From: Spirochaetota bacterium
Lineage (GTDB): Bacteria; Spirochaetota; UBA4802; JAKQUI01
Assembly (NCBI GenBank): GCA_029562645.1
Contig: JAKQUI010000069.1
Span: forward strand, 62,001-126,000
Direction of reading: 5' to 3'
Length of the DNA: 64,000 nt
The position numbers were made by a program, and so were the translations under genes. Position 1 is the first letter of the stretch. Each line of letters opens with the position of its first letter. The notes beneath the pieces were generated by a model. That model made no database searches, was not told the origin of the DNA, and saw nothing but the letters and a program-made list of their open reading frames with translations. Positions 8,537 to 17,295 of the stretch are shown here, in pieces.

Positions 8537-9805
8537 ATGTTAAAAAAACCACCCGGAATAGAAGACATCTTCCCCGATGCGATGGAGAAATGGGACCATG
8601 TGACGGGAACCGCGCGCGACGTGTTTCGCACATATAATTATAAAGAACTCATCATCCCGGTGATGGAATACACCGAGGTCTTCGCGCGCGGCCTGGGCGA
8701 TGAGACCGACATCGTCTCCAAGGAGATGTTCACCTTCGAGGACCGCGGCGGCCGCAGCCTCACGCTGCGGCCGGAGGGCACGGCGTCGGTGGTGCGCGCC
8801 TATGTCGAGAACGGCGAGTACAACCGGCTCGCGAGCTGCAAGCTCTTCTACTGCGGGCCCATGTTCCGCGCCGAGCGCCCGCAGAAGGGCCGCCTGCGGC
8901 AGTTCAACCAGTTCGGCGCGGAGTTCTTCGGGAGCGAGAACCCCTATCACGACGCCGAGGTGATCGGCATGATGGACGCGATCTCCCGCCGCCTCGCGCT
9001 CGCACCCTACGCCGTGCTCGTCAACTCGATCGGCTGCCCCGATTGCCGTGTCCCCTACACCGAGGCGCTGAAGTCGTTCTATACGTCGCATTCCGCGCGG
9101 CTCTGCGAGGACTGCGCGCGGCGCCTCGAGAAAAACCCGCTGCGCCTGCTCGACTGCAAGAACGAGTCGTGCCGCGCGCTTCGGGCGGAGGCGCCCGTCA
9201 TCACCGCGTTCATCTGCGGCGCCTGTCGCGATCACCACGACCGCGTGAAGGGCCACCTGTCGCAGGCCGGCGTGTCCTTCACGGAGGACCCGTTCCTGGT
9301 GCGGGGGCTCGATTACTACACCCGGACCACCTTCGAGTTCGTGACCGAACGGCTCGGCGGGCAGAACGCCTTCGCCGCGGGCGGGCGCTACGACGGCCTG
9401 GTGGAACAGTTCGGCGGGAAAAAAACTCCTGCCGTGGGTTTTGCCGCAGGGATTGAGCGGATCCTTCTTATGCTGGGCGACCAACGCGCGCCGGAACGCC
9501 GCCTCGATGTCTATATCGTCCATTCGGGCGGAGACGCGCTCGCGCTCGCCGCACGGACCGCCGCCGCTCTTCGCGAACGCGGGATTGCGGCCGACCTTGA
9601 CCCGGACGCGGGCGGCTTCAAATCGCAGTTCAAGAAGGCCGATCGCGAGCGCGCGCGTCTGTGCGTCATCGTCGGCGAGGACGAGCTGCGCGAGGGGACC
9701 CGCTCCATCAAGGACATGGGTTCGGGCGAGCAGGCGAGCGTCCCGGCGGACGCAGCGGCAGATCGCATTGGGGCGATGCTGAAGGGATCGGCCTCGCTGC
9801 CGTAA
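8537..9805 (+). CDS. hisS: Histidyl-tRNA synthetase
   Basis: 422 residues, class II aminoacyl-tRNA synthetase. It shows the N-terminal PPGIEDIFPDAMEKW, the motif 1 region, motif 2 (FRAERPQKGRLRQFNQFGAE), the histidine-specific loop LVRGLDYYTRTTFEF and AAGGRYDGLVEQFGG, motif 3 (AAGIERILLML) and a C-terminal anticodon-binding domain (VYIVHSGGDALALA to the end). It attaches histidine to tRNA-His in the cytosol. A CxxC-rich segment (LCEDCARRLEKN... ICGACRD, around residues 190-235) is a probable zinc-binding insertion found in many bacterial HisRS. The downstream unknown gene begins 68 bp later on the same strand. Confidence 0.96.
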   Translation: MLKKPPGIEDIFPDAMEKWDHVTGTARDVFRTYNYKELIIPVMEYTEVFARGLGDETDIVSKEMFTFEDRGGRSLTLRPEGTASVVRAYVENGEYNRLASCKLFYCGPMFRAERPQKGRLRQFNQFGAEFFGSENPYHDAEVIGMMDAISRRLALAPYAVLVNSIGCPDCRVPYTEALKSFYTSHSARLCEDCARRLEKNPLRLLDCKNESCRALRAEAPVITAFICGACRDHHDRVKGHLSQAGVSFTEDPFLVRGLDYYTRTTFEFVTERLGGQNAFAAGGRYDGLVEQFGGKKTPAVGFAAGIERILLMLGDQRAPERRLDVYIVHSGGDALALAARTAAALRERGIAADLDPDAGGFKSQFKKADRERARLCVIVGEDELREGTRSIKDMGSGEQASVPADAAADRIGAMLKGSASLP

Positions 9806-9873
9806 AAAAGGGTTTACAGCGGTTTTGGCGGACGGTACGATACCGCAAAGAGCGCGAAACACGTGATCCGCAC

Positions 9874-11727
9874 ATGGCCAAACTGAACCTCGACCAAATC
9901 GTCCAGAAATACCCGTTCCTCGAACGGCACGTCGCCAAGGAGCCGTCTATCGGCGAGGTGCTCGACGTGATCCTGGAGCACCAGGACCGATCGCGCCCGG
10001 AGTTCTCGCTGCCCCTGGCCACCATGGACGTGCTGCTCACCACGCGCGCCATCAACATCCCCTACACGACCGCGCGCGACCGGAACATCGGTTACCTGGT
10101 GGACCTGCTCACGAAGACCTATCCCGAGCAGGTGCGCCCCGTGGCCACGTTCGCCTTCTCGGTTGACGAGGCGACCAAGAAGCTGTCCATCCAGGAGACC
10201 GTGGAGTACACGGTGATGCTGGACCGCGAATTCATGGACCGGCTGGTCGCACAGCGCGACGCGGCCTCGCTGGAAAACCTGCTGGGCCTTCTCGCCCGGT
10301 TCCGCTTTTTCAACCTGACCAAGCTCATCAAGAAGGCCAAGCGAAAGGACGACCTCTCGCGCATCATCAAGATGGAGCTGGGCAAGCAGATCTTCACCTT
10401 CAAGCACTACGACCTGGACAAGGACCTGCTGGAATGGGCGGAGGACCATTGCTTTCACGCCAAGAACTTCAAGGCGGTGCAGGAGTCGTTCACGCTCAAG
10501 GCCCTGCGGGAGATCATCGCGAAGTACTCCGACTTCGTGAACCGCCGGCTCAAGAAATACGGCATCCTGAACGCCGATTTCAGCGACTATCGCGACTCGA
10601 AGCTCGACTACCTGTTCAACATCCTTATCGACGACATCGCCACCACCATGGCCGACCGGGACCTGGTCGAGGTGAAGAACATGCAGTCGCTGCGCAAGTG
10701 CCTGCAGAAGGTCGAGACGCTCCTGGACCCGACGCAGCGGCTGGGCACCGACATCGCCGCACACGTCCGCGACGCGGGATTGTGCACCGAGCAGGAGATC
10801 ATGCACGCCGTCCCCGAGGTGACGCACGAGATCGTGGAGAAATGGGCCACCGACGAGACGCTCGCCGCCGCGCGCATCGTCCGGACGGCCGGCGACGACG
10901 GGAGCGTCGCGTTCATCAACGCCCCGAAGCTCGTAAGCCTGCTTGTCGAGAGCGCCGGGTTGTACGCGCGCCAGCCCGAAAACCTCGCCCAGCTCTCCCA
11001 CCTCGAGAAACAGCAGGTGGAGGCCCGCGCGCGGATCCTGGTCTCCGCGGCCCGGGCGATTCTCAATTCCGGAAAAAACATCAGGGAGCTGCTCGGGGCC
11101 GACGACGAGGAGATCGCCCAGGTGCGCTCGCTCATCGCCGATTACGAGGACGCGATCAAGCGGCAGGTGCTGAAAAAAGAACTGGAGCGCAAGGACCGGC
11201 GCCCGACGCGGAAGCGCTCGTTCTTCCAGGTGATCATCGATTTCTTCAAATCGCTCTTCGGGGCACGCCAATCGGGCGGCGCACCCTCCGAGTCCGACGG
11301 CGCTCCCGCGCGAAAAAAGCTTACGCGGCAAGCGGTGCTGGTGTACCAGAAGACGGCGAGCAAGAACGCGCCCATCCTGCCGCTATCGGAGTTCATCGAG
11401 CTCACGCCCGCCAACAGCGATATCATCGACAGCGTGATCGACGAGCTGCGCGAGAGCAACACCCGCGTGGTGATCCCCATCTACAATGCCCGGAAATCGC
11501 TGTATCCCAAGCGCAGCCAGAAGCTCCTGATCGCGGACGTCGAGTATCTGCTCATCCCGCCGAAGACCATGAAATCGCCGGACAGCATCAGGGAGTACAT
11601 CGATTCGTTGGTCGGATACAACCTCAAGGACGAGCCGATCCCGGGCAACACGCTGCTCACCATCGAGAAGCAGCTGCTCGGGATGTACCATCAGAAGCGC
11701 CAGATGGCGCTGAAAAAGGAGCTGTAG
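9874..11727 (+). CDS. Large conserved-looking protein of unknown function
   Basis: 617 residues from the ATG at 9874 (MAKLNLDQIVQKYPF). The frame is open further upstream over the end of hisS but that part is shadow. The protein is helix-rich and charged, with no signal peptide, no clear membrane span and no nucleotide-binding motif. A basic linker around residues 440-475 (KRQVLKKELERKDRRP then KRSFFQVIIDFFKSLFG) contains one short hydrophobic helix, perhaps a membrane-touching segment, and separates a long N-terminal helical part from a smaller C-terminal domain. It follows hisS by 68 bp on the same strand and may be cotranscribed. I do not recognise the family. Confidence 0.7.
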   Translation: MAKLNLDQIVQKYPFLERHVAKEPSIGEVLDVILEHQDRSRPEFSLPLATMDVLLTTRAINIPYTTARDRNIGYLVDLLTKTYPEQVRPVATFAFSVDEATKKLSIQETVEYTVMLDREFMDRLVAQRDAASLENLLGLLARFRFFNLTKLIKKAKRKDDLSRIIKMELGKQIFTFKHYDLDKDLLEWAEDHCFHAKNFKAVQESFTLKALREIIAKYSDFVNRRLKKYGILNADFSDYRDSKLDYLFNILIDDIATTMADRDLVEVKNMQSLRKCLQKVETLLDPTQRLGTDIAAHVRDAGLCTEQEIMHAVPEVTHEIVEKWATDETLAAARIVRTAGDDGSVAFINAPKLVSLLVESAGLYARQPENLAQLSHLEKQQVEARARILVSAARAILNSGKNIRELLGADDEEIAQVRSLIADYEDAIKRQVLKKELERKDRRPTRKRSFFQVIIDFFKSLFGARQSGGAPSESDGAPARKKLTRQAVLVYQKTASKNAPILPLSEFIELTPANSDIIDSVIDELRESNTRVVIPIYNARKSLYPKRSQKLLIADVEYLLIPPKTMKSPDSIREYIDSLVGYNLKDEPIPGNTLLTIEKQLLGMYHQKRQMALKKEL

Positions 11728-11728
11728 G

Positions 11729-12001
11729 CTAGGCCCCGCAGCTGTCCGCGGCGCTGCAGGCGGCGCAGGATTCCGACTGCTTTGGCGCATCGGCCGAGGA
11801 AGAGGACCCGCATTTCGTGTCTTTCTTGTAGTCGTTTACGTAGAACCCGGACCCCTTGAAGATGATCCCGGACCCGCCGTTGATTACCCGCCGGACCGAC
11901 CCGGTGCACTTCACGCATTCCTTCACCGGCTCATCGGACATCTTCTGAAAGACATCGAATCGATGCTTGCATTCGGTGCATTCATATTCGTATGTTGGCA
12001 T
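11729..12001 (-). CDS. FmdB-family zinc-ribbon protein
   Basis: 90 residues from the ATG at 12001, with a GGAGG site upstream. It starts MPTYEYECTECKHRFDVFQ and has two CxxC pairs (CTEC and CVKC) that make a small zinc ribbon, then GSGIIFKGSGFYVNDYK, the typical FmdB ending. The tail is Ser/Ala/Cys-rich with several extra cysteines (CGSSS..., CAACSA..., CGA). The family is thought to be regulatory (named after a formamidase operon) but most members are uncharacterised. It converges on the unknown gene at 9874-11727, with only one base between the stops. Confidence 0.9.
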   Translation of the reverse strand: MPTYEYECTECKHRFDVFQKMSDEPVKECVKCTGSVRRVINGGSGIIFKGSGFYVNDYKKDTKCGSSSSADAPKQSESCAACSAADSCGA

Positions 12002-12190
12002 GGGAGAGCCTCCGGTTGATATCTGGTGCGCATACCATAGCGCGGATACGCGGAGGCAAAATATTTTTTTGATGATTATTGTCAATCAGTATTCCTGTGC
12101 GCGGCGGGGCCCCCGGCCGGACGCGGCAAATAGTCTTGACAGGCCGCCGCGCTGCGGCGATGAAACGCCGATGGCCCGAAGGACAGCGCC

Positions 12191-13072
12191 GTGACCGAAC
12201 CCATGCACAAGGAACATACCCGATCACAGACCCCGGCGAAGCGCACGTCGCTCCTGCGCTCCAAGCGTTCGCGTACGCCCGCCCCGCCGCCCGAGACTCC
12301 CGAGGAGACCGAGAACATCGATCCCGATGCGCTGCGACGCGGGGACGTCCCCATGGACATGGTGGACCACCTGGGAGAGCTGCGCTCGCGCCTCATCACC
12401 GTCATCGTCGCGCTCGCACTATCCGTCGGCGGCTGTTTTATGCTTTCCGATTATATCCTTGCCTATATATCGAAGCCGTTTACGGCTACGGGGCTTAAGC
12501 TCCACGTCTTCGCGGTCACGGAGGGGTTCCTCATCCGCGTCAAGACGGCGCTCATCACCGGCATCATCGCGGCGCTGCCGATCATCGTGCACCAGCTCTG
12601 GCGGTACATCATGCCGGCCGTCGACGTTCGCGACCGCCGCTTCGCGCGCTTCTCGATCGCGGCCGCGCTCGCGCTGTTTTTCGCCGGTACCGCGTTCACC
12701 CTCGTGGCGGTGCTTCCGGCCTCGATCCGCTTCCTGGTGAGCCTCACCCCGACGGGCATGCAGAACCTTCAGAACGCCAGCGACTACATCAGCTTCGTCC
12801 TCATGTTCTGCGCCGGGATCGGCGTGCTCTTCGAGTTCCCGCTCGTGATCATGATCCTCGCGCGGATCGGCATCATCACCCCGCAATTCCTCGCGTCCCG
12901 GCGGCGCGCCGCGATCGTGCTCATCTTCGTGGGCGCGGCGATATTCACGCCGCCCGACATCCTCTCCCAGGTGATCATCGCGCTGCCGCTGGTGCTGCTC
13001 TACGAGCTGGCCATCATCATCGCGCGGTTCGTGATCATGCGAAAGAAAAAGCGGGAGCTCCAGCGGGCATAA
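12191..13072 (+). CDS. tatC: Sec-independent protein translocase TatC
   Basis: 293 residues from a GTG at 12191 that has AAGGA 7-8 bp upstream; an ATG at 12203 is the alternative. A hydrophilic Pro-rich cytosolic extension of about 50 residues precedes the core, which begins DMVDHLGELRSRLI, the TatC hallmark. Six membrane spans follow, including the FAVTEGFLIRVKTALITGI and FEFPLVIMILARIGIIT segments. TatC binds twin-arginine signal peptides and, with TatA/B, exports folded proteins. No tatA or tatB gene is next to it, so the partners are elsewhere. The long N-terminal extension is unusual. Confidence 0.94.
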   Translation: MTEPMHKEHTRSQTPAKRTSLLRSKRSRTPAPPPETPEETENIDPDALRRGDVPMDMVDHLGELRSRLITVIVALALSVGGCFMLSDYILAYISKPFTATGLKLHVFAVTEGFLIRVKTALITGIIAALPIIVHQLWRYIMPAVDVRDRRFARFSIAAALALFFAGTAFTLVAVLPASIRFLVSLTPTGMQNLQNASDYISFVLMFCAGIGVLFEFPLVIMILARIGIITPQFLASRRRAAIVLIFVGAAIFTPPDILSQVIIALPLVLLYELAIIIARFVIMRKKKRELQRA

Positions 13073-13082
13073 GGCGCCCGTA

Positions 13083-14372
13083 TCATTTGACGATACGCAC
13101 CCGCTCGATGAGATCGCCGTTGATGTCCGTCGCGGTGATGACGAGCTCCCGGCCGGGGCCGAAGGCGATCAGGCAATAGTGGTAGGCCTCGCGGTATTTC
13201 GCCACCCACTCGGCCGGCGCCCCATGGGTGAGCGGCGCGCCCGCGCCGGCGGTCACCAGATACATGACGCCCCGCGGGTTCCGGTAGACGGAGGCCGAGC
13301 GGTCGGTGACGCGGCCGTTCCGCAGCGGATACGAGCGCTGATAGTAATGGTCGTGCGCGCTCAGCACCAGGTCGACGCCGTGCGCGTCGAACAGCGGGGG
13401 CAGATGGCGCTGCACGTCACGCGAGTCCTTCTCGACCGCGTGGTGCCCCGTGCTGTACGGCGGTTTGTGGCAGGCGACCACCCGCCAGAGGATGTCGGGC
13501 CGCGCGGCGGCGCGTTCCATGTCTTGCGCGAACCAGCGGGCCTGCTCCTGCCACATGCTCCACGGCGACGCGCTGTAGGGCACCTCGGTGTTCAGCACGA
13601 CGAGATGCAGGTTCCCGTAGTCCAGCGAAAACCAGCGCCCGCCGCCGGGCGACGGAAAAAAACGATAGTACACGACCTCGTGCTTGTTCTCTTTCGCCTC
13701 GTGATTGCCGTAGACCGGGACGAGCGGGCTGCGTTCGAAGACGGGCGAGAAGTCCGCGAACCACTGGACCCACTGCCGATACGACGATCCGTCGTCCACC
13801 ATGTCGCCGGTGAAAATTGTGAGATGCGGGAGGTCCTCGCGCCCGATGGCGTCGGCGAGGGAGCGGCGAATGGGCGAGTTCCGGTGCCGCTTGGACTGAC
13901 GAGAATCGCCGAACGCGAGAACCGTAAAGGGCTCCCCCGGACGAACGGCGCTTCGAAATGCGCGATAATCGACGATGGCGCCGCCGGAGTCCGCGATTCG
14001 ATAGCAGTACCGCGCCCCCGGTTCGAGGCCCGCAAGCGTCGCCCGGTAGCGCCAGTCGCGCGAGCCGGTGTCGCGCAGCGCTACGGCCGGCTGTTCGATC
14101 TCCGGGGCCACGGCGGCGTGCGCGCACGGCGCCGAATCATCCCCCGACACTTGATGGTACCGAACCACCGGTCGTTCGAGACGATGCGGCGTATTCCATA
14201 CGACCGTGACGGCACGTGCGCGTGGATCGTGAAACACCAGATGGAGGTTGCGGACCGCGCCGCTGTTCGCAGTGGCGCGCAGGAAAACGCCCGCAGCGAC
14301 GGCGAGTACGACCGGGGCGAGAATGCCCGGAAACAGCCATCGCGACGATATGCCCCGTGCGTGTGTATTCAC
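13083..14372 (-). CDS. Purple-acid-phosphatase-like metallophosphoesterase, exported or membrane-anchored
   Basis: 429 residues starting at a GTG (14372) that follows AGGAG. An N-terminal signal or anchor (about residues 10-32) leads into a fibronectin-like domain (VTVVWNTPHRLERPVVRY... LAGLEPGARYCYRI), then a metallophosphoesterase domain with all metal motifs in order: AFGDSRQS, FTGDMVDDG, VYGNHEAKE, ACHKPPYSTGHH and LSAHDHYYQR. The domain pair is that of purple acid phosphatases, which hydrolyse phosphate esters outside the cytoplasm. It begins 5 bp after the stop of the HAD phosphatase gene, so the two phosphatases are in one operon behind the LptF/G permease. Confidence 0.9.
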   Translation of the reverse strand: MNTHARGISSRWLFPGILAPVVLAVAAGVFLRATANSGAVRNLHLVFHDPRARAVTVVWNTPHRLERPVVRYHQVSGDDSAPCAHAAVAPEIEQPAVALRDTGSRDWRYRATLAGLEPGARYCYRIADSGGAIVDYRAFRSAVRPGEPFTVLAFGDSRQSKRHRNSPIRRSLADAIGREDLPHLTIFTGDMVDDGSSYRQWVQWFADFSPVFERSPLVPVYGNHEAKENKHEVVYYRFFPSPGGGRWFSLDYGNLHLVVLNTEVPYSASPWSMWQEQARWFAQDMERAAARPDILWRVVACHKPPYSTGHHAVEKDSRDVQRHLPPLFDAHGVDLVLSAHDHYYQRSYPLRNGRVTDRSASVYRNPRGVMYLVTAGAGAPLTHGAPAEWVAKYREAYHYCLIAFGPGRELVITATDINGDLIERVRIVK

Positions 14373-14377
14373 GCGGA

Positions 14378-15190
14378 CTACTCCTGGACCCGCTCGCGGC
14401 GGGAGAGAATTATGTCAGGATCGATCTCGCCGACATGATTGAATACATAGTCGGGAAGATACGGATAGCGCGCGAGCATCTCTCGGCTGGTTACCCCGGA
14501 GAGGACCAGGCAGCAGGTCATGCCCGCCTCCAGGCCGCCCAGAATGTCGGTCTCCATGCGATCGCCCACCATGAAGCTGTTCGCCGAGTGGACGCGCAGC
14601 TTCTTTCGCGCCCAGAACATCATCGCCGGGTTGGGTTTGCCCAGAAAATACGCCTTCACGCCCGTCACCCGCTCGAGCGGCGCGACCAGCGCCCCGCAGG
14701 CGGGGACCGGACCGCGCGGCGTGGGTCCCGTGATGTCCTGGTTGGTGGCGATGAAGCGCGCCCCCTCCTGGATGAGGTGGGTGGCCTCGACGATCCTGCG
14801 ATAGTCGTACTTGTCGGTTTCGCCTACGATGACGTAATCGGGGTTTTTATCGGTGATGGCGATGCCCCGCTTCTCGAGCTCGTGGATGAGGCCGTTCCCG
14901 CCGATCACATATGCCGTGCATCGCGGCATCTGATACTCCAGAAAGGTCGCCGTCGCCATGGCCGACGTATAGAAGCGCTTCTCGTCCTCGTCGATGCCGA
15001 TTCTCCCGAGCCGGTCCCGGAGCTCGGCCGGGGTATAATAGGAATTGTTGGTGATGAACAGATACGGGTGGCCGCCGTCGCGCAGGCGTTGCAGGAACTC
15101 GCGCGCGCCCGGGATGAGGGTGGCCCCCTTGTTGATCACGCCGTCCATGTCGATGAGAAAGGCCTTGGTGTAGGTGCTGTCGTCGGGCAT
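14378..15190 (-). CDS. HAD-family hydrolase, NagD/phosphoglycolate phosphatase-like
   Basis: 270 residues from the ATG at 15190. HAD motif I is LIDMDGVINKGA, motif II FITNNSYYTP, the Lys motif FLGKPNPAMM, and motif III VGDRMETDILGG. The size and the cap insertion between motifs II and III fit the class IIA (NagD, AraL, pyridoxal or p-nitrophenyl phosphatase) group. The physiological substrate cannot be told. It starts 7 bp after the stop of the LptF/G gene and is followed by the purple-acid-phosphatase-like gene. Confidence 0.9.
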   Translation of the reverse strand: MPDDSTYTKAFLIDMDGVINKGATLIPGAREFLQRLRDGGHPYLFITNNSYYTPAELRDRLGRIGIDEDEKRFYTSAMATATFLEYQMPRCTAYVIGGNGLIHELEKRGIAITDKNPDYVIVGETDKYDYRRIVEATHLIQEGARFIATNQDITGPTPRGPVPACGALVAPLERVTGVKAYFLGKPNPAMMFWARKKLRVHSANSFMVGDRMETDILGGLEAGMTCCLVLSGVTSREMLARYPYLPDYVFNHVGEIDPDIILSRRERVQE

Positions 15191-15197
15191 GGCGCCG

Positions 15198-16292
15198 CTA
15201 CCGCTTGAGCCGAACGATGACGATTCCGGCCAGGAGGAAGACGGCGTTCGCAAACCACGCCGCGACGACCGGATGGACCTTGCCGGAATTCCCGAAGGCC
15301 ATGCCCACGGCCATCATCCCGTAATAAGCGAAGGAGATCGCGATGGACAACAGCAGCGCCATCACCAGGACCGCCTTCTTGAAGTAGATCCCGGCCACGC
15401 CGCCGATAAGGATGACGATGATGATGGAGAAGGGAAAGGTGAAGCGTCGCTGGAACTCGACCAGGTACTGGCGGTGGTTGACCCCGATCTTCTTCTTCTC
15501 CTCGATGAAATTGAGCGCGTCGCCGAAGCGCATCTGGCTCATGTTTTCGGGGGTTTGCATAAAGGCCTTGGGATCCTCGGACAGCGACATCGACATCGAC
15601 TCGAGCTTTTTCTCGATGAGATTTTTCTCGGCGTCGAAGGTGAGCAGATTGATCTTCTTGAAGTCCCAGAGTTTCGTCGAGGGGTTGTAGCGGCCCTCCT
15701 CGGCGGCGAGCTGGAACGAGAGGACGCCGGCATCGTCGAACCGGCTGAGCATGGGCTTGTTCATGAGGCTTTCGCCCGCGTTGAAATATTCGATATAATA
15801 CACCGTCTCGTCCTTCCCCATGACGTAAAACTTCTCGCGGGAATACAGCGCGCTCACGCTGCTTTTGGCCATGAGCTTGATCTCTTTAAACAACTCGAAG
15901 GAGCGCTTGCTGGCGTCGGCAGCGACGAACTCGGAGAAGAAAAACGACCCGAGCGCGATCAACACGCCCACCAGGAGCAGGGGGATGAGGAGCCGTGTGA
16001 AGGCGATGCCCCCGTTGTAGATGGCCACGATCTCGTTGGACTGGTTCAGGTATCCCACCATGAACGACGTCGAGAACAGGGCCGCCGCGGGAAGGATCTG
16101 CGTGAGCACCTCGGGGATGTAATTGATCAGATAGAGAAATACGGTAAAGCCCGGCACGCGCGGATCGGAGAAATACTTGAGCTGATCGATCACGTTCGTG
16201 ATGAGGAACACCCCGACCATGAAGGTGATGGAGCCCGAAAGCGCGAAGAGGAATTGCCGTATGATGTATTGGTCGATTTTGCGCATGAACAT
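15198..16292 (-). CDS. LptF/LptG-family lipopolysaccharide export permease
   Basis: 364 residues with the family layout: two to three N-terminal membrane spans (FLFALSGSITFMVGVFLITNV; ILPAAALFSTSFMVGY), a span near LLIPLLLVGVLIALGSFFFSEF, a long periplasmic beta-jellyroll domain, and three spans at the end starting RRFTFPFSIIIVILIGG. This is YjgP/YjgQ, the membrane part of the ABC machine that pulls LPS from the inner membrane. Only one copy is seen here, so whether it is LptF or LptG cannot be decided. It implies an LPS-type outer membrane, which fits Leptospira-like spirochaetes better than Treponema or Borrelia (inference). Confidence 0.9.
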   Translation of the reverse strand: MFMRKIDQYIIRQFLFALSGSITFMVGVFLITNVIDQLKYFSDPRVPGFTVFLYLINYIPEVLTQILPAAALFSTSFMVGYLNQSNEIVAIYNGGIAFTRLLIPLLLVGVLIALGSFFFSEFVAADASKRSFELFKEIKLMAKSSVSALYSREKFYVMGKDETVYYIEYFNAGESLMNKPMLSRFDDAGVLSFQLAAEEGRYNPSTKLWDFKKINLLTFDAEKNLIEKKLESMSMSLSEDPKAFMQTPENMSQMRFGDALNFIEEKKKIGVNHRQYLVEFQRRFTFPFSIIIVILIGGVAGIYFKKAVLVMALLLSIAISFAYYGMMAVGMAFGNSGKVHPVVAAWFANAVFLLAGIVIVRLKR

Positions 16293-16336
16293 GATAGACG
16301 TCCCGGGGCGCGTACCGGTGCGCCGCCTTCAGAACA

Positions 16337-17221
16337 TCACGATACGAGGCCCCGCGGTTCGGCACAACCAAAATTTTCCACGTCCGCCAGGATTTCCGCG
16401 GGAATCGGACTGCCGTCGGCATAGAAGCCGAGCCGCTCGTTTTTGTCACCGTGGAAGTCGCTCCCGCCGGTCACCAGGAGACCGCGCGACCGGGCGATTT
16501 CGGCGAATCGCTCGGCCTCCTCGGGAGTGTGCATCGAGGCATAGGCCTCCACGCCCCGGACCCCGATCGCGACCAGCCCGTCCAGGATCTCCTCGAACCG
16601 GGCGAATAGCTTGAAATTGAGCGAGATCGGATGGGCGATCACCGGAATCCCGCCGGCGTCGGTGATGAGGCGTACGGCCTCTGAGGGCGCGATTTTCCGT
16701 TTTTTGACATAGCCGGGCTTGCCCCGCACAAGATACTTGCTGAATATCTCGGTCATGCTGGTCCCGTAGCCCTTCCGGATGAGCGCCCGCGCGATGTGGG
16801 GCCGTCCGATGGCGGTGTCGCCCGAGACGCCATGCAATTCCTCGGCCGTGATCGCGATACCGTGACGGTTGAGATCGTTGATGATGCCGTCGACCCGCTT
16901 GCTCCGGATGAGCTTGAGCTCCTCGAGCGTATCGCACAGCGCCCGGTTGCGCCGGTCGACAGACAGACCCACCAGATGAAACGTGCCACCCTCGTATTCG
17001 ACGCTCAATTCCACGCCGGGGACGCAGAGGAAGCCGCGTTCCGCCGCGCGGGCCAATCCCTCGTCCAGCCCGTCAATCGTATCGTGGTCGGTGATGGCGA
17101 TCGCCCGCAGGCCTGATTCGATCGCCAGATCGACAAGGCGCGCGGGTGCGTAGATTCCGTCGGAGGCGGTGGTATGCGCATGGAGATCGACGATCCCCTC
17201 TGCGCGCGCGGTTGTGGTCAT
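16337..17221 (-). CDS. PHP-domain phosphoesterase (RNase AM / nucleoside bisphosphate phosphatase-like)
   Basis: 294 residues. It opens IVDLHAHTTASDGIYAP with the HxH metal motif, then ITDHDTIDGL, a VPGVELSVEY segment, VIAHPISLN and GGSDFHGDK, all the PHP metal ligands. The arrangement and length match the YciV/TrpH group (RNase AM), which removes 3'-phosphates from 3',5'-nucleoside bisphosphates and trims RNA 5' ends. GAGGGC precedes the ATG at 17221. It lies 44 bp upstream of the LptF/G gene and 74 bp behind the LysM gene, so one transcript may cover all. Confidence 0.88.
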   Translation of the reverse strand: MTTTARAEGIVDLHAHTTASDGIYAPARLVDLAIESGLRAIAITDHDTIDGLDEGLARAAERGFLCVPGVELSVEYEGGTFHLVGLSVDRRNRALCDTLEELKLIRSKRVDGIINDLNRHGIAITAEELHGVSGDTAIGRPHIARALIRKGYGTSMTEIFSKYLVRGKPGYVKKRKIAPSEAVRLITDAGGIPVIAHPISLNFKLFARFEEILDGLVAIGVRGVEAYASMHTPEEAERFAEIARSRGLLVTGGSDFHGDKNERLGFYADGSPIPAEILADVENFGCAEPRGLVS

Positions 17222-17295
17222 GTGCCCTCAGCAACGCCGCCGTAACCCGTGCGGATTACGGCGGCCAATTCGTACACGATGTCGATCCGGCTGTT

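Noticed and set aside
8540-9862. Long minus-strand frame (440 codons) over hisS
   Set aside because: It is the antisense shadow of a clear histidyl-tRNA synthetase; the residues are Arg/Ala/Gly-biased as expected from GC-rich complement, with no motif.
9814-11331. Long minus-strand frame (505 codons) over the unknown gene at 9874-11727
   Set aside because: Low-complexity composition rich in His, Gln, Leu and Val typical of antisense frames; the plus-strand frame has normal protein character and a proper start.
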